DNA from: Melanopsichium pennsylvanicum
Taxonomy: Eukaryota > Basidiomycota > Ustilaginomycetes > Ustilaginales
Assembly (NCBI GenBank): GCA_900208305.1
Contig: OAPG01000019.1
Location: 186,001-250,000 of the forward strand
DNA length: 64,000 nt
Direction: 5' to 3'
Shown here: positions 26,205-37,487 of the stretch, one piece after another
Layout of the letters: every line of letters starts with the position of its first letter
Position numbering within the stretch: position 1 is the stretch's first letter
Program-made: the position numbers and the translations under genes
The notes under the pieces: model-generated
What the model was told of the DNA's origin: nothing
The model's input: the letters and a program-made list of their open reading frames with translations, nothing else
Database searches by the model: none

Positions 26205-28142
26205 ATGTCACTCAACGTCAACCTCTCCTCCCCCCAAATTCGTTCTGCATACGAACAAGTGCTCGATGGAAACAAAGACTACCTCGTGCTCACCTACGAA
26301 AAAGCTTCCAACGATCTTCGCGTCCAAGTGTGTGAGAACGGTGACCTTGACGATCTCAACGAAGAGTTCTCCGATGGTCGAATTCAGTATGCCTTTACGC
26401 GTGTCAAGGATCCTAACTCTGGCCTGCCCAAATTCGCCCTCATCAATTGGTGTGGTGAAGGCGTACCAGAGAACAGAAAGGGTCTGTTTGCAACCCACAC
26501 CAGTGCCGTCGCTGCATTTCTCAAAGCTTACCACGTAAGCATCAATGCTCGAAGCGAAGCCGATGTGGATCCCAACTTGATCATGAAAAGGATCGCCGAA
26601 AGTTCGGGTGCAAACTACTCGGCTGCAGGTAAGGCTGCCAATACGCATTCAGGAGGTCCCATTGGTTCCGTGGGAAGTAGTTACAAGCCCATTGGTACTC
26701 CGGATATCAAAGCATTGCAGAAATCTGCACCAAAGGATACCATCGCTCCCGTGGGCACAAATTATTCGAGCAAGAGGGACGAGTTGTCGCACATCCGATC
26801 GGGCGCTGCTCCCACTTCTTCGGTCCCTACCGCTCCCAGGGTCAACGCTCCCTCTTTCGAGTCGTCCAAACCTGCACCATCCCCAGCTGCACCTAAGCCA
26901 GCCACTACGCCAGCACCAGCACCGGCAGCACCTCCTGCACCTCGACAGGAACCCGCTTCTACGCCTGCCAAACCGGTAGAGGAAGATCGAATCCAGCCAG
27001 TGGGAACCGCGTATCAGCCTGTTAACCTCGGCAAACCAGGCAAACTCAACATGGCCAACCGCTTCCCGTTTGGCAATCAGCAAGAGGACAACAACACTTA
27101 CTCCTCGGCGCCCGCTCCGCGTGCGGTGTCTGGTGGTGCGCCGGGCAAATTGACTTGGAGCCAACGTCAGGAAGCGGCCAAGAAGGAAAGGGAGCAAGAG
27201 GAAGCTCGAGTCAAGCAGTTGAGTGGCGGTAAGGGAACGGCTAGTTTGGATACCGGAGATGTTGGTGTGGGTGCTGCAGCTAGGGCTACACCTGCTGCTC
27301 CTCCAGATGCGCCTGCCGCTCCCCCTGCACCTCGTGTGCCAGCAGCTCAACAAGAAGAGGAGCAAGAAGCGCCACCTGCACCTCCCGCACCTCCAGCACC
27401 ACCTGCACCACCTGCACCACCTGCGGCAGAGGAGGAGGAACCTAGGGAAATTCAACAGGTAACTAGGCAGCTTGAATCGACCCACCCCTTCACTGGTGTT
27501 GGGGAAGGAGGAGGAGGTTTACGAGGAAAAGTAGCATGGGCGTACGAAGCGGCGGAGGAGAACGAATTGAGTTTGGTGGAAGGAGCGGTGATTAGCAACA
27601 TCGAGCAGATTGACGAAGGTTGGTGGTCTGGAGTGGATGAGAGTGGGCATGAAGGATTGTTCCCTGCTTCGTATGTCGAATTGATTCTTGAAGATGAACA
27701 AGAGGTTGAGGAAGAGCCTGCGGTACCTGCTGCACCACCGGCTCCACCTGTCACAACAACAACAACAGCAGCAGCAGCAGCAGCAGCAGCAAGGACACAC
27801 CGAGAGGAAGAGGATGGGGGAATACCTCCTCCTCCTCCTCCACCACCACCTCCGCCTCCCGCACCACAGCAAGAGGTGGATTTAGAAGATTCTACCATGC
27901 CACCACCACCACCACCACCACCGCCTGCGCCTGCATCAAATGGAGCTGGAGTGGAGGATGAGGGATTGGTTTGTACAGCACTTTATGATTTTGAAGCGAC
28001 GGAGGATAACGAGCTGAGTTTCGTCGAAGGCGATAGGATTGTGAATGTGGATAGCGAGATTAGTGAGGATTGGTGGAGTGGAATCAATCACAGGACGGGA
28101 GATCAAGGGCTTTTCCCTAGTAACTATGTGGAGAGAGGATAG
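26205..28142 (+). CDS. ABP1: Actin-binding protein 1 (Abp1): ADF-H plus two SH3 domains
   Basis: 645 residues from the ATG at 26205; the open frame continues upstream without an ATG. Abp1 binds F-actin in cortical patches, activates Arp2/3 and, through its SH3 domain, recruits Ark1/Prk1 kinases and other endocytic proteins. The ADF-H domain is at about residues 1-135 ([37 protein letters not shown]). Three PVGT/SSY-type repeats follow at about 150-275 ([29 protein letters not shown]), a feature of fungal Abp1. Ala/Pro-rich low-complexity segments flank SH3-1 at about 440-493 ([13 protein letters not shown]...LFPASYVE). SH3-2 at about 588-645 ends the protein ([15 protein letters not shown]...[10 protein letters not shown]). 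Yeast Abp1 has one SH3, whereas two are present here. Polyproline runs before SH3-2 could bind profilin or SH3 partners. Confidence 0.95.
   Translation: MSLNVNLSSPQIRSAYEQVLDGNKDYLVLTYEKASNDLRVQVCENGDLDDLNEEFSDGRIQYAFTRVKDPNSGLPKFALINWCGEGVPENRKGLFATHTSAVAAFLKAYHVSINARSEADVDPNLIMKRIAESSGANYSAAGKAANTHSGGPIGSVGSSYKPIGTPDIKALQKSAPKDTIAPVGTNYSSKRDELSHIRSGAAPTSSVPTAPRVNAPSFESSKPAPSPAAPKPATTPAPAPAAPPAPRQEPASTPAKPVEEDRIQPVGTAYQPVNLGKPGKLNMANRFPFGNQQEDNNTYSSAPAPRAVSGGAPGKLTWSQRQEAAKKEREQEEARVKQLSGGKGTASLDTGDVGVGAAARATPAAPPDAPAAPPAPRVPAAQQEEEQEAPPAPPAPPAPPAPPAPPAAEEEEPREIQQVTRQLESTHPFTGVGEGGGGLRGKVAWAYEAAEENELSLVEGAVISNIEQIDEGWWSGVDESGHEGLFPASYVELILEDEQEVEEEPAVPAAPPAPPVTTTTTAAAAAAAARTHREEEDGGIPPPPPPPPPPPPAPQQEVDLEDSTMPPPPPPPPPAPASNGAGVEDEGLVCTALYDFEATEDNELSFVEGDRIVNVDSEISEDWWSGINHRTGDQGLFPSNYVERG
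27760..27925 (+). repeat. Coding microsatellites in ABP1 (Thr/Ala and Pro runs)
   Basis: (ACA)n/(GCA)n near 27759-27793 encodes Thr-Ala runs. (CCT)n/(CCA)n near 27828-27925 encodes two proline runs of about a dozen residues. The opposite strand reads as Cys/Trp/Gly repeats and is not coding. Confidence 0.9.
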
Positions 28143-29610
28143 GAATATCCAACAAACCGGCTCAGATTGTAGCAATTTTTCAGCATGTTACTACGCAACA
28201 TTAAGTGGTTCGGATTGAAACGAAACACGAAAAGAGGAGAGAGTAAATTTATGTGTGTGTATGTTGATCATCTGTTTGTGGGTTAGTGCAGCTTGAACAG
28301 TACGCACAGATCTGGCTAGTCTGAATAATCAGCTTACATACTGTAGAAGGAAAGAAAATAAAAATAAAAATAAAAATGGGAAAGTGTGGGGAAAAATACA
28401 ACAACAACGTGAACCGACACCAAATTACCCTGTATTGGTATTGCGTATGTACATTACGGTGAATTGAAATTGATGCTGGGTTGTGGTGTTTGCTAAATTG
28501 TATTCGATCCACTTTAATTTGAAGTCAGAATATAAAAAATCGATTCAACTGTACGGTGGATTTAAAAAATAATAATCCACAAAGGAAGCGCGCAAAGTTG
28601 AGACTTAGTTTATTATTATTCTACTGTATTTAATGCTCGGCCCAGCGAATTGGACTTTTGATAATTCAATTCAGGGGTCAAAAAACAAAATAACGAACAT
28701 TATTTACAACTTTTGTATTGGTGGATTTGGAACCTTCCTTCTTATACAATGTGTGACTGGCTATTTAATCGGCTTTTGTTTTATATTAAAGGCACACTGT
28801 TTGGCTTTCCACTCGTTAGTACAATCTCTGAAACGCGGTTCCGCCCCATACCGTACTCGCACTCTTTCTAACTCTCCAATTTTAACCTAACTTCCATACA
28901 CACAGACACACATACACTCTCACACTCTCACACTCTCACACTCTCACACATCTTTTCAACTCGATTTTGTCCATCAATCGTCACCACAAAACCCGCATAC
29001 TCGCACACACACACATTACAATCTATATTCTACATTCTACCATATCGGTAAACATAATCCTGTTGGAACACATAATCCTGTTGGAACATCTTAAAACCAC
29101 ATCCAACCTCATCGTACCACACCTCTTGGCAATACCAATCAATCAACACACATCATTCCTCATCGGGTGGTACGACATACACTTGCCAGCACAACAATCT
29201 TTGCTCATTGGCTTGTTTGTGCCCATACCAACCCTTGGCATGTGGTCATTCCGACTATTCTTCATCACGTCCGTCTAAGCTAGTGTACCATCATCCATCA
29301 TCTCGGTGCAAAACCTCTCTTGCATAGCAACTGCATACCAGCGCAACCATCACCCTTTTGCAACACCCTCGCGCTCACTCTGTGCCTTTCTGCCAACTAC
29401 CATTGTCATCATACATTCTCCTTTTGGAAGCGTCTACATGTAACGCACCACCTCGCCTTTCTTCGTCTTGTTTTGATTTTATTCTTTTTTTTTGCGCCCG
29501 CCCTGATTGCTCCTCATAGACACTTGCCTTTTTCATCTACTTTCTTCTTCCCGCCTTTCACTCCGCGGCGTCCTCATTTCTTCTCCGCACGTTGCTCTCT
29601 TTGCAAAAAC
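28143..29610. other. ABP1-LIM/RhoGAP intergenic region and leader
   Basis: 1468 bases. Features: an AAATAAA-type tract near 28356-28375, (CTCACA)n repeats near 28914-28947, a tandem duplication of an 18-base unit (CATAATCCTGTTGGAACA) near 29053-29089, and a long pyrimidine-rich stretch 29300-29610 that is probably the leader of the LIM-RhoGAP gene. No coding gene was recognised. Confidence 0.55.
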
Positions 29611-32600
29611 ATGTCGGACTCACGCTACACAAATGGCATCGACGCCGCTTCTGCCGCTTCTGCATCGTACCACACACAATCTTCCAGCATGGGTCAGTCC
29701 GACGGTGGTAGCTCTTACTACTTCAACATCGCACACGATACCAACGATCTCAACCCTGCAATTGCCGACATGGACTTGTCACAACAAACTTCTCCTGCTT
29801 CCACCTCACACCAACGCCTCTTCATTCCATCAGCTGTTCCAATGGCCCAGTCGCGCTCCCACGATCCTACAGCACACCATCAAAGCACCACTCCAACTCA
29901 CACCCGTGACAATAGCGCTCATCAGCAGCCGTTGCGGCCGTCCACTTCGTTTGGCAACGGCGTTGCTGGCGACTCGAGCACTTCACGCAATCGTGCCGAC
30001 ATGGACCGAATCAAGAGCAGAGCCGTAGACCCAGGCTGGAGTTGGGAAAAGGAAAGGGAAAAGTACGAGACTGCTGGATCTATTCGCTCCAATAGTGTCG
30101 AGTCCAGACCCAGTCTGCCCTCGCGTGGCTCTTCACGACGTACACCGCGTCTCGATACCGCTAGTGTGTCAAAAAGCACCGATGCGCCTCAGTCTTGTAC
30201 TGCCACCCGCTATAGTACCACCTCCAATGTCGCTTCGCCTCACAACCTCCAAGCGCCGCCCAATCCAATTTCTGGTGCAACTCACGAGCGTGCAGCGCCC
30301 GCAACTGCCAAAGCGAATGCGAATGCCAATGCGAATGCGAATGTCAATGCCACATCGAGCACTCCAACAAATGTAGCTTCCAGCTCCACCACTTCTTCTG
30401 CGTCCAGCCAAGTTCACAAACCAGCACACCCAGTACAGCCAGCATCCACGTCCGGTACCTCATCCAGAAGGCGCGATCAGACGTGTCAGGCATGCGGCAA
30501 AGTCATGACCGGTCAGTTTGTACGCGCCCTCGGTAGCGTTTACCATCTGGACTGCTTCCGCTGCAATGACTGCAACAAGGTCGTCGCTGCCAAGTTCTTT
30601 CCCGCCACCGATGACATGGTCGACTCGTCAGCAACCGGTCGGCTCTTCCCGCTTTGCGAGACCGATTACTTTCGCAGACTCGACCTCATCTGCGCAAAGT
30701 GCAGCGGCGCGCTAAGAGGTAGCTACATCACCGCTTTGGGCAGAAAGTTTCACGTCGAGCACTTTACCTGCTCCGTCTGCCCTACCGTCTTTGGTCCGCA
30801 AGACAGCTACTACGAACACGACGGTGACGTCTTTTGCCACTTCCACTACAGCACGCGCTTCGCCATCAAATGCACCGGTTGCAAGACCGCCATCCTCAAG
30901 CAGTTTGTCGAGATCAACCGCAACAACACCGACGAGCACTGGCATCCAGAGTGTTACATGATTCACAAGTTCTGGAACATCAAGCTTTGCCCCACTGGAT
31001 CCACGCCCAAAGATGGAGCTGCAGCGCTCGCACAGGTGGCTGCCGAGTCGTCTGCCGACAGTCCCGCCTTGAGTCAGCCGAGCCAAGTCGAGGCGGTAGA
31101 GTCGTCACCAGGTCAATCAGCGCCTTCGCGCGCAGAACCCTCGCCAGATGCCACCGAGATCGAAGCCGCAGAAACGCCTTCCAGCCTCAAGCACAAGCAG
31201 AAGCAAATGGAGGAACGCGTCTACCGCATCTGGACGGTTCTCTCTGCGTTCGAGGAAAGCTCAGCGGCGTGCATCTCGGAAATGCTTCGTCATGTCAGCA
31301 GCGGTCGCTATCTCGGTGGCGTCAGGATGGCGGAAAAGTTCATTCTCCACGTCGAGATTCTCTTCTCGGCCATCGATGATCTGGAGACCAATTTCCGCAA
31401 GCAGCAAGCAAAGGGCATCTCGCACATTCGCGAGGCGAGAATGTTGTGCAAAAAGATTGTCAACTTTTTCTCGCTGCTCTCGCATACGCAGGAGACAGGT
31501 GCACGAAGGATGGGCATCACTCAGGAGCTCTTATCTCTAGTGACGGGTCTGGCCCACTATCTCAAGATCCTGATCCGTATTGCGCTCACAGGTGCCCTCA
31601 AGTTGGATCGAGAGTATGGCAACGAAGACGCTCTACACTGGTTCTTGTCCCAGCTCGCGTTCTCGGCCAAGCTCGGCAGCATCACCGCGGACGACAAGCA
31701 AGGCACACAGTCACCCAACACAAACACGGTCGGACCGGATGGAAGGTGGTACGGCTACAAATCGTTGCCTCGGTCCACCAGCTCGGGATCGAGCGAGAAC
31801 GGTGAAGCTGCGACGGACCTTTGCGTCGCTTGTGGAAGCACTGTGGAGGAAGAATGTTTGCGCATCGGAGTCAACCTCAGATGGCACAGCAACTGTCTCA
31901 AGTGTTCGACTTGCCAACGACCAGCGATGAGACAAGGCACTAGCTCGAGGAAGCAGCCAGATCCGGCGGCTGGTGCTCCAGAGGCCATGCCCGCTTCGCA
32001 GTTTGGACTGGATTCGAAGCGTAGACACGCGGTTGCCAACGCGGCTGGACAGAACGGAGCGAGAGCGGCGTCGACTTCCGGATCGTGGTCCCATGCTTGC
32101 TTCTGCCCGAGCTGCACAAACGGCATCAAAGTACGCATGGGCTTCGAATCAGTGACCAGGTTGGAACAGTACGCTTTCTTGTTGAGGGTGGCATTGAATC
32201 GTCTGTTTGCGCTGTTGCGCAAGCGTGGTGTGGTTCCACCGTCGCCTCCTGTCAATGCGTCTCGCAGGATGGGCGAAGCTGATGCTTCCACATCCCATGC
32301 GGGTGGCTCAGCCGAAGACGACGAGGAGGTATCGATGCACGAAGCGTATCGCGACTCGCAAGACATCAAGCGGATGAAGTCGGTCAATCTTAATCGCAAG
32401 CTGTCTACCAAAGCCAAAGTGCCACGCATCTCCACCGTGGTCGGCAGTCCGTCCGGTCGACAAACGCAGACATCCGACACGCAGCGACCCTCACCCTCCG
32501 ACTCGGGTTTGCAGATGGACAGCAGACAATCTCCACGCCAAGTCAGTCCTGGATCGTCCCCCAGAGAGTCCAGCTCGCCCTTCCAGCGCGATGGCACCTC

Positions 32601-34719
32601 CTCACGCGAACCCTCGCCCAGCCGACGCCCGCGCCAGCCGCAACAATCACACAACTTGCAACAACAGCCATCGTCGCAGAAGCAGCAAGTTTTCCAGCCA
32701 GTTCAGCAGCATTTGCCCTTCGCGATGCCGTCGGGACACCAACCTCCCCAACTTGGAATCGCGGGACGTTGGTCACCGTCCAATCTCGAACCCGGGTCCA
32801 TTGTCCCCATCCGCCCTGCGTTTGCACGTCACAACACCGACGTCAAGATCCGCGAAGACGGTCCCGTGCGCCAAGCCTCGGGTGACGAGCTGCAACGCGA
32901 CACGCGTAGCGAGGACGGAATCACGCTCGCCGACATCCCCCACATTCTCGAAGCCGAGCAAGCGCGTGAACAGCACCGACCCTTGCCCTTGGAAGGCACA
33001 CGTTGCATCTCGGAGCTCTCGGCGCTGGAGCTCTTCATTGTGAGACACATGGCGGTCATGTATCTGCAGCAGTCCGCTCTGAGGGATCATGTGAATCTGG
33101 ACGATCTAATCGAGTTTATCGAAACGCGTAAGAACACGTTCTGGGGCAAGATCTTCAAGGGCGGTAAGGACAAGAAGGAGATCAAGAAGAAGGGCGTATT
33201 CGGGATCCCCCTCGAGATCCTGGTCGAACGCAACGGTGCCGATTCCACATTAGGTGCCAGTGCAGCGCATCTGAGGGTGCCTTCGTTCATCGATGATGTG
33301 ATTTGCGCCATGAAGCAGATGGATCTGTCCGTCGAAGGAATCTTCCGCAAGAACGGCAACATTCGACGACTTAAGGAGCTCTCGGAAGCGCTTGATCGTG
33401 ATTCTTCTCAAGTCAACCTCTTGGACGATAATCCAGTTCAACTGGCAGCGCTTTTGAAAAAGTTCCTTCGCGAGCTTCCGGATCCGCTCATGACGTTCAA
33501 GTTGCACAAACTGTTTGTCATGTCTCAAAAACTCGAATCGGAAGCCGAGAGGCACCGTATCCTGCACATGGTGACCATCCTGCTTCCCAAAGGCCACCGC
33601 GATACCATGGAGGTGCTGTTCGCTTTCCTCAAGTGGGTTGCATCTTTTTCGCATATCGATGAGGAGACGGGAAGCAAGATGGATCTGCCCAACCTCGCAA
33701 CGGTCATTTGTCCCAACATTCTGTACAGCAAAGGAAGCGATCCGACCAAGGACGAGACTTTCTTGGCAAATCGCGCGGTGAGCTACCTGTTGGAACATCA
33801 GGATGAAATGTGGAAGGTGCCCGAGGAGTTGGAGGCCGTATTGTTGGATAAGGAGTTGATGAATTCGTCTGCGGATCTTACATCGCGTGACATCCTCAAG
33901 AAGTGTGAAAAGTATGCTCGACTGCGGCAGCAGAGAGGTGGTGGGGTTGGGATGGGGAGGAATGGTAGTGGTGGACCATTGCACAGTGGAGAATTGCAGA
34001 ATCGACATAGACCAGATGTGCATCCACCCACGACTATGAGGCAGGTGCACCAACGAGAACAGTTGCATTTCCAACAACAGCAGCAACAAGTGCAACTGCA
34101 AATGCAAATGCAACAGCAGGGGCAGGGGCAAGGACAGGGAAATCGACAGTATTCGAGCAGTAACGGTGCAAGCACACCCTTGGGGACTGAATTTTCGAGA
34201 AGTCCGGATACGCAGAACCAGGGTCCTTGGAGTGCGGGCGCGGTACCTCCGTCGAATCATTTTGGTGTGAGCCCAACTGAACGAACTACGCCAGCGCCTG
34301 GGAGTAGTGGTCATGGTAATTTAGCGAATAAGCAGCTTGGTTCCATGCCTCCTCCTCCTGCTTCTGCCGGTGCGGGCAGCGGCGGTGTGCAACAACAAGG
34401 TGGTAATAATATTGGGTATGCGAATCCGGGTTCGGGATATTATCAAGGTCAAGTTCAACAGCAACAGCAACAGCAGGTGACAATGCAAAGTGTCCCACAA
34501 CCATCAGCAGCAGCAGCAGCAGCAGCAACAACAACAACAACAGCAACAGCAACAGCGACAGGGGGAGTGTCACAACCTCAGCAATCCGCATTCCAACAAC
34601 AACAGCAACAGCATGGACAGGCTCAAAGTCAGAGTCTGAGTCAGGATTATGCCTATGATAGGTTCTACCGGAATGGCAATGGCAATGGCAATGGTGATGG
34701 TCCGGTAGAGCAGAATTAG
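29611..34719 (+). CDS. LIM-domain Rho GTPase-activating protein (Lrg1/Rga-like)
   Basis: 1702 residues from the ATG at 29611 (ACATGTCGG context). LIM-RhoGAPs of the Lrg1 type switch off Rho1 to control cell-wall glucan synthesis, polarity and cell fusion. A disordered Ser/Thr-rich N-terminus includes an Asn-Ala repeat near 233-245. LIM1 is at about 292-355 (CQACGKVMTGQFVRALGSVYHLDCFRC), LIM2 at about 357-415 (CAKCSGALRGSYITALGRKFHVEHFTC), and LIM3 at about 417-475 (CTGCKTAILKQF...HWHPECY). A fourth LIM-like module begins near 737 (CVACGSTVEEECLRIG...CLKCSTC) and continues after a long insertion at a CFCPSC pair. RhoGAP is at about 1196-1395, with the arginine finger in GIFRKNG (R about 1246) and LKKFLRELPDPLM. 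The C-terminus is polyQ and Asn-Gly rich. The domain order fits Lrg1 better than Rga1/2, so the symbol is left blank. Confidence 0.92.
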   Translation: MSDSRYTNGIDAASAASASYHTQSSSMGQSDGGSSYYFNIAHDTNDLNPAIADMDLSQQTSPASTSHQRLFIPSAVPMAQSRSHDPTAHHQSTTPTHTRDNSAHQQPLRPSTSFGNGVAGDSSTSRNRADMDRIKSRAVDPGWSWEKEREKYETAGSIRSNSVESRPSLPSRGSSRRTPRLDTASVSKSTDAPQSCTATRYSTTSNVASPHNLQAPPNPISGATHERAAPATAKANANANANANVNATSSTPTNVASSSTTSSASSQVHKPAHPVQPASTSGTSSRRRDQTCQACGKVMTGQFVRALGSVYHLDCFRCNDCNKVVAAKFFPATDDMVDSSATGRLFPLCETDYFRRLDLICAKCSGALRGSYITALGRKFHVEHFTCSVCPTVFGPQDSYYEHDGDVFCHFHYSTRFAIKCTGCKTAILKQFVEINRNNTDEHWHPECYMIHKFWNIKLCPTGSTPKDGAAALAQVAAESSADSPALSQPSQVEAVESSPGQSAPSRAEPSPDATEIEAAETPSSLKHKQKQMEERVYRIWTVLSAFEESSAACISEMLRHVSSGRYLGGVRMAEKFILHVEILFSAIDDLETNFRKQQAKGISHIREARMLCKKIVNFFSLLSHTQETGARRMGITQELLSLVTGLAHYLKILIRIALTGALKLDREYGNEDALHWFLSQLAFSAKLGSITADDKQGTQSPNTNTVGPDGRWYGYKSLPRSTSSGSSENGEAATDLCVACGSTVEEECLRIGVNLRWHSNCLKCSTCQRPAMRQGTSSRKQPDPAAGAPEAMPASQFGLDSKRRHAVANAAGQNGARAASTSGSWSHACFCPSCTNGIKVRMGFESVTRLEQYAFLLRVALNRLFALLRKRGVVPPSPPVNASRRMGEADASTSHAGGSAEDDEEVSMHEAYRDSQDIKRMKSVNLNRKLSTKAKVPRISTVVGSPSGRQTQTSDTQRPSPSDSGLQMDSRQSPRQVSPGSSPRESSSPFQRDGTSSREPSPSRRPRQPQQSHNLQQQPSSQKQQVFQPVQQHLPFAMPSGHQPPQLGIAGRWSPSNLEPGSIVPIRPAFARHNTDVKIREDGPVRQASGDELQRDTRSEDGITLADIPHILEAEQAREQHRPLPLEGTRCISELSALELFIVRHMAVMYLQQSALRDHVNLDDLIEFIETRKNTFWGKIFKGGKDKKEIKKKGVFGIPLEILVERNGADSTLGASAAHLRVPSFIDDVICAMKQMDLSVEGIFRKNGNIRRLKELSEALDRDSSQVNLLDDNPVQLAALLKKFLRELPDPLMTFKLHKLFVMSQKLESEAERHRILHMVTILLPKGHRDTMEVLFAFLKWVASFSHIDEETGSKMDLPNLATVICPNILYSKGSDPTKDETFLANRAVSYLLEHQDEMWKVPEELEAVLLDKELMNSSADLTSRDILKKCEKYARLRQQRGGGVGMGRNGSGGPLHSGELQNRHRPDVHPPTTMRQVHQREQLHFQQQQQQVQLQMQMQQQGQGQGQGNRQYSSSNGASTPLGTEFSRSPDTQNQGPWSAGAVPPSNHFGVSPTERTTPAPGSSGHGNLANKQLGSMPPPPASAGAGSGGVQQQGGNNIGYANPGSGYYQGQVQQQQQQQVTMQSVPQPSAAAAAAATTTTTATATATGGVSQPQQSAFQQQQQQHGQAQSQSLSQDYAYDRFYRNGNGNGNGDGPVEQN
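34505..34710 (+). repeat. Coding low-complexity repeats at the LIM-RhoGAP C-terminus
   Basis: (CAG)n/(CAA)n tracts near 34506-34560 and 34596-34615 encode Ala, Thr and Gln runs. (GGCAAT)n near 34672-34695 encodes an Asn-Gly repeat just before the stop. Confidence 0.9.
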
Positions 34720-37487
34720 AAACTAGATAGCACACACACACAAACACACACTATACCATATAAGCCAAGCTCTTAACTAGTACTATTCAGTGTTTCCTTC
34801 TTTTTGTTCTCTTTGGCTGTCTGTCTGCTTTGTAATGATACAGTAAAGTGTTGTTATTTATGATACTGCAAAACTTAGATGTGTGATAATGCTTGGATCG
34901 ATCCTTAGTTCTGGGAGGGTTATTGTGTGTGTGTGTGTACAGTAAATGTCAAGTAGATTTGTTTTGTATAGCCTGTATGTGGTTCAAAGTGAAATATCTA
35001 AGGTGGGATTGTTGTGAAGCATTGAAACGTGTTCAGTATCAAAGTATTCAAGTTGAGTTACAAACACAACTGTAAAAAGTTAAAATAGAGAAGAGATCAG
35101 ATGAGATGAGAATTTCTTCTTCTCCAGATTTCACAACCATCCCACCTCTTCTTTATCAATTAAGCTGCATATGCAGTAGTGAATTTCTGGTTGGAAACAT
35201 TACAGTATAACTTAAAGACCAAATTCCAACAATGTCATCAACATCAATGTTGGAAGCTACAGCTCAATCTGAACTGCCTAAGTAAGATTACAAGTTGCGC
35301 TCAAATTGTGCTCTGTAAGGCTGTTGATTTCTTTGTTGTTCATGCTAGATACTTTTTTGTTGTGTGCAAATGGTGAGGTTTGCTTTGATTCAATGAGAGA
35401 ACAAATTATGTTATCTATTTAAATACAAGCCATTGGTGTGTTTACTGGTTTGCTGGATTCTGTTAGCCTTGATGTTTTGTTAAAATCGTGGTGCGCCCCA
35501 ACAATTTGGTGTGCAATGAAGACAGTTCAAAATGATCTCAGAAGAGCAGTTTGGGCTTTGACTTGAAGTAGCATGTTGCAATTGGGATCAGAGCACGCAT
35601 GGAACATAAGGGAAAGCTCAGAGGCAAGCTGGACAAGAATAGTGTCTTGTGGCCCAGATTTTTTACATCCCTCCGCCTGTTTATGTGGTCAGCTCAATGT
35701 CAACGCTAAATCCTCAACAGAGGGGAGGTGTGGCGGCTTTGAGATTGAAAGAGATGACATGAGCGTGTGAGGGCGCCATCAAGTGCTAAACTTATCCAAC
35801 GCGGAAGTGTGGGTTGGTTGGCAATGATGGACAGAGTCAGACTGCGATGTCAAGTACGGCAAGGGATGTAGCTGAATCTCGACTACGATTTCCCAGAAAT
35901 GCTTGTCAAAGCTGAAGTACTGTCTGAGAGGCTTTGATAATTTTTGCGCAATATTGGCAATTTTACTTTTACTTGCTGGGAGGCAGATTATGTTGATGAT
36001 TCGATATGAAGCGAGTCAAAAATAAATAAATAAAAATAAAACAAGCTTTACTTGTACAGGATTGAGTTAATGCTGGGTTGTTCTTCCAATTGTACGCTTT
36101 GTTTCTCTCCATCTCGAGTCTGCTCGGAATCACATTACAAAACCAGAACCTTTACCGCTCGTCATTAGAGATGGTGGGTTCGAGGAAACAAGGCAAGAGG
36201 AGCGTAAGAAGGAGGATGATGAGAAGAGCATCACTTGGAGCCTCTCGAATCGCATTCCCCATCTGCGGCAAACACGTCTGTGTCGGTACGATATTGAACG
36301 CTTGCGTCTCTCGTTGTATCTGCTGTGCAAAATATGCAATAGTCCGTCATCACCAACAGTATCTTGATTGCTATGCTGATTGAACTCTTAAGCTCTATCG
36401 TCTAATTCGCCCTAGCCTTTCATGCCGATAATCATCTCTGCACCGCGCATCGACAAAGACTCCACCATCTGACCTCATCAAACTCACTCTCGCAGTTTTT
36501 TCAACACCAAACCGTTCCCATCTTCTCGCTCTTCGACCTTCTCTTCACACGAGCGTCAATATTTTACGGGATTGCGGTCTGGACTCGGACAGTGATAGCG
36601 ATTGTTCCAACCGTTCTCGAGCCAAACGTCCACATGCTGACTGATCCACAGTCCGTTGTTGGATATGCCCAATGACTGAAATTTAGAGAGACCCTCCTTC
36701 TTCTCCTCACATGACTGTGACTTAATGCTCGAAATCTTACGCAACAACTATTTCACTCGGTCTCCCTTAAAGTTAGTCAAAGATCTGAGATTCAGCTGTA
36801 CAATCGTGTGATCATTGTTGAGCTGCGTTCGTTGTCCGCTTTGTTTGCATGTGAGAGAGTTGCTACGATTCTCAAAGTGCTGTAAAGTAAGTGCAGGTTG
36901 GGATGTGGTCCGAGCGAGGGATGGTATGGTATGGTATGGAAGGAGAAGAGAAAGGAAGCGCCCAAAGACGGTATGTGACGAGTAATGACAGTCTACCAAT
37001 CTAGTTTTGTCATCACGCGACGCAATTTTTGTTTTACTCGGTTTCTCTCCTTCTCTCCCTTCCCACACCTCTTGCTTCCTGCTCTTGCTCCTGCTCTTGC
37101 TCCTTCGCCTGCTGCCATTCACTCTCCTCTCCCACACTGATAGGATGCGCGTAACAACCAGACGTGATTCCGCAGCCGCAGAGCATCGGTCTCTCTGTCG
37201 GAACAGCCGAAATGAGGTGCAAGGTGCGGATGCGCTACGTACGGAAAGCTTTCGCCGTCAAGCAAGAACGGGGAAAGGGGCATCATGGTCCTCAGTCGAC
37301 TCAAACCACAACCGTAAAATAGAGACGCACTTGCACGGCAGAGGTAGAGAATACATATAAAGCAGACCAAATAAGTCAGCGGCCCGTCTGGACTCCGGTC
37401 TTGCCCTTCCCCCTTCTTTCACCACCACCATCACCATCACTACCACTCTACCACTACCAACAACTTGCTCCCCACAGTCGAGCAGCA
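34720..37487. other. 2.8-kb intergenic region
   Basis: No supported gene despite the size. Contents: (CA)n near 34731-34750, (GT)n near 34925-34940, an AT-rich stretch to about 36060, tandem ATGGT units near 36924-36941, a CTTGCTCCTGCT-type repeat near 37080-37106 and a pyrimidine-rich leader with CCACCATCAC-type repeats near 37421-37455 before the next ATG. Frames near 36078-36383 and 37007-37360 lack an appropriate ATG or family match. Confidence 0.5.

Noticed and set aside
33250..34314. 354-codon minus-strand frame opposite the RhoGAP region
   Set aside because: Lies entirely over the LIM-RhoGAP coding sequence, has low-complexity composition and no family match.
36078..36383. 101-codon frame with a hydrophobic start and basic middle
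   Set aside because: The open frame begins without an ATG; the internal ATG leaves a short Arg-rich peptide without family support.
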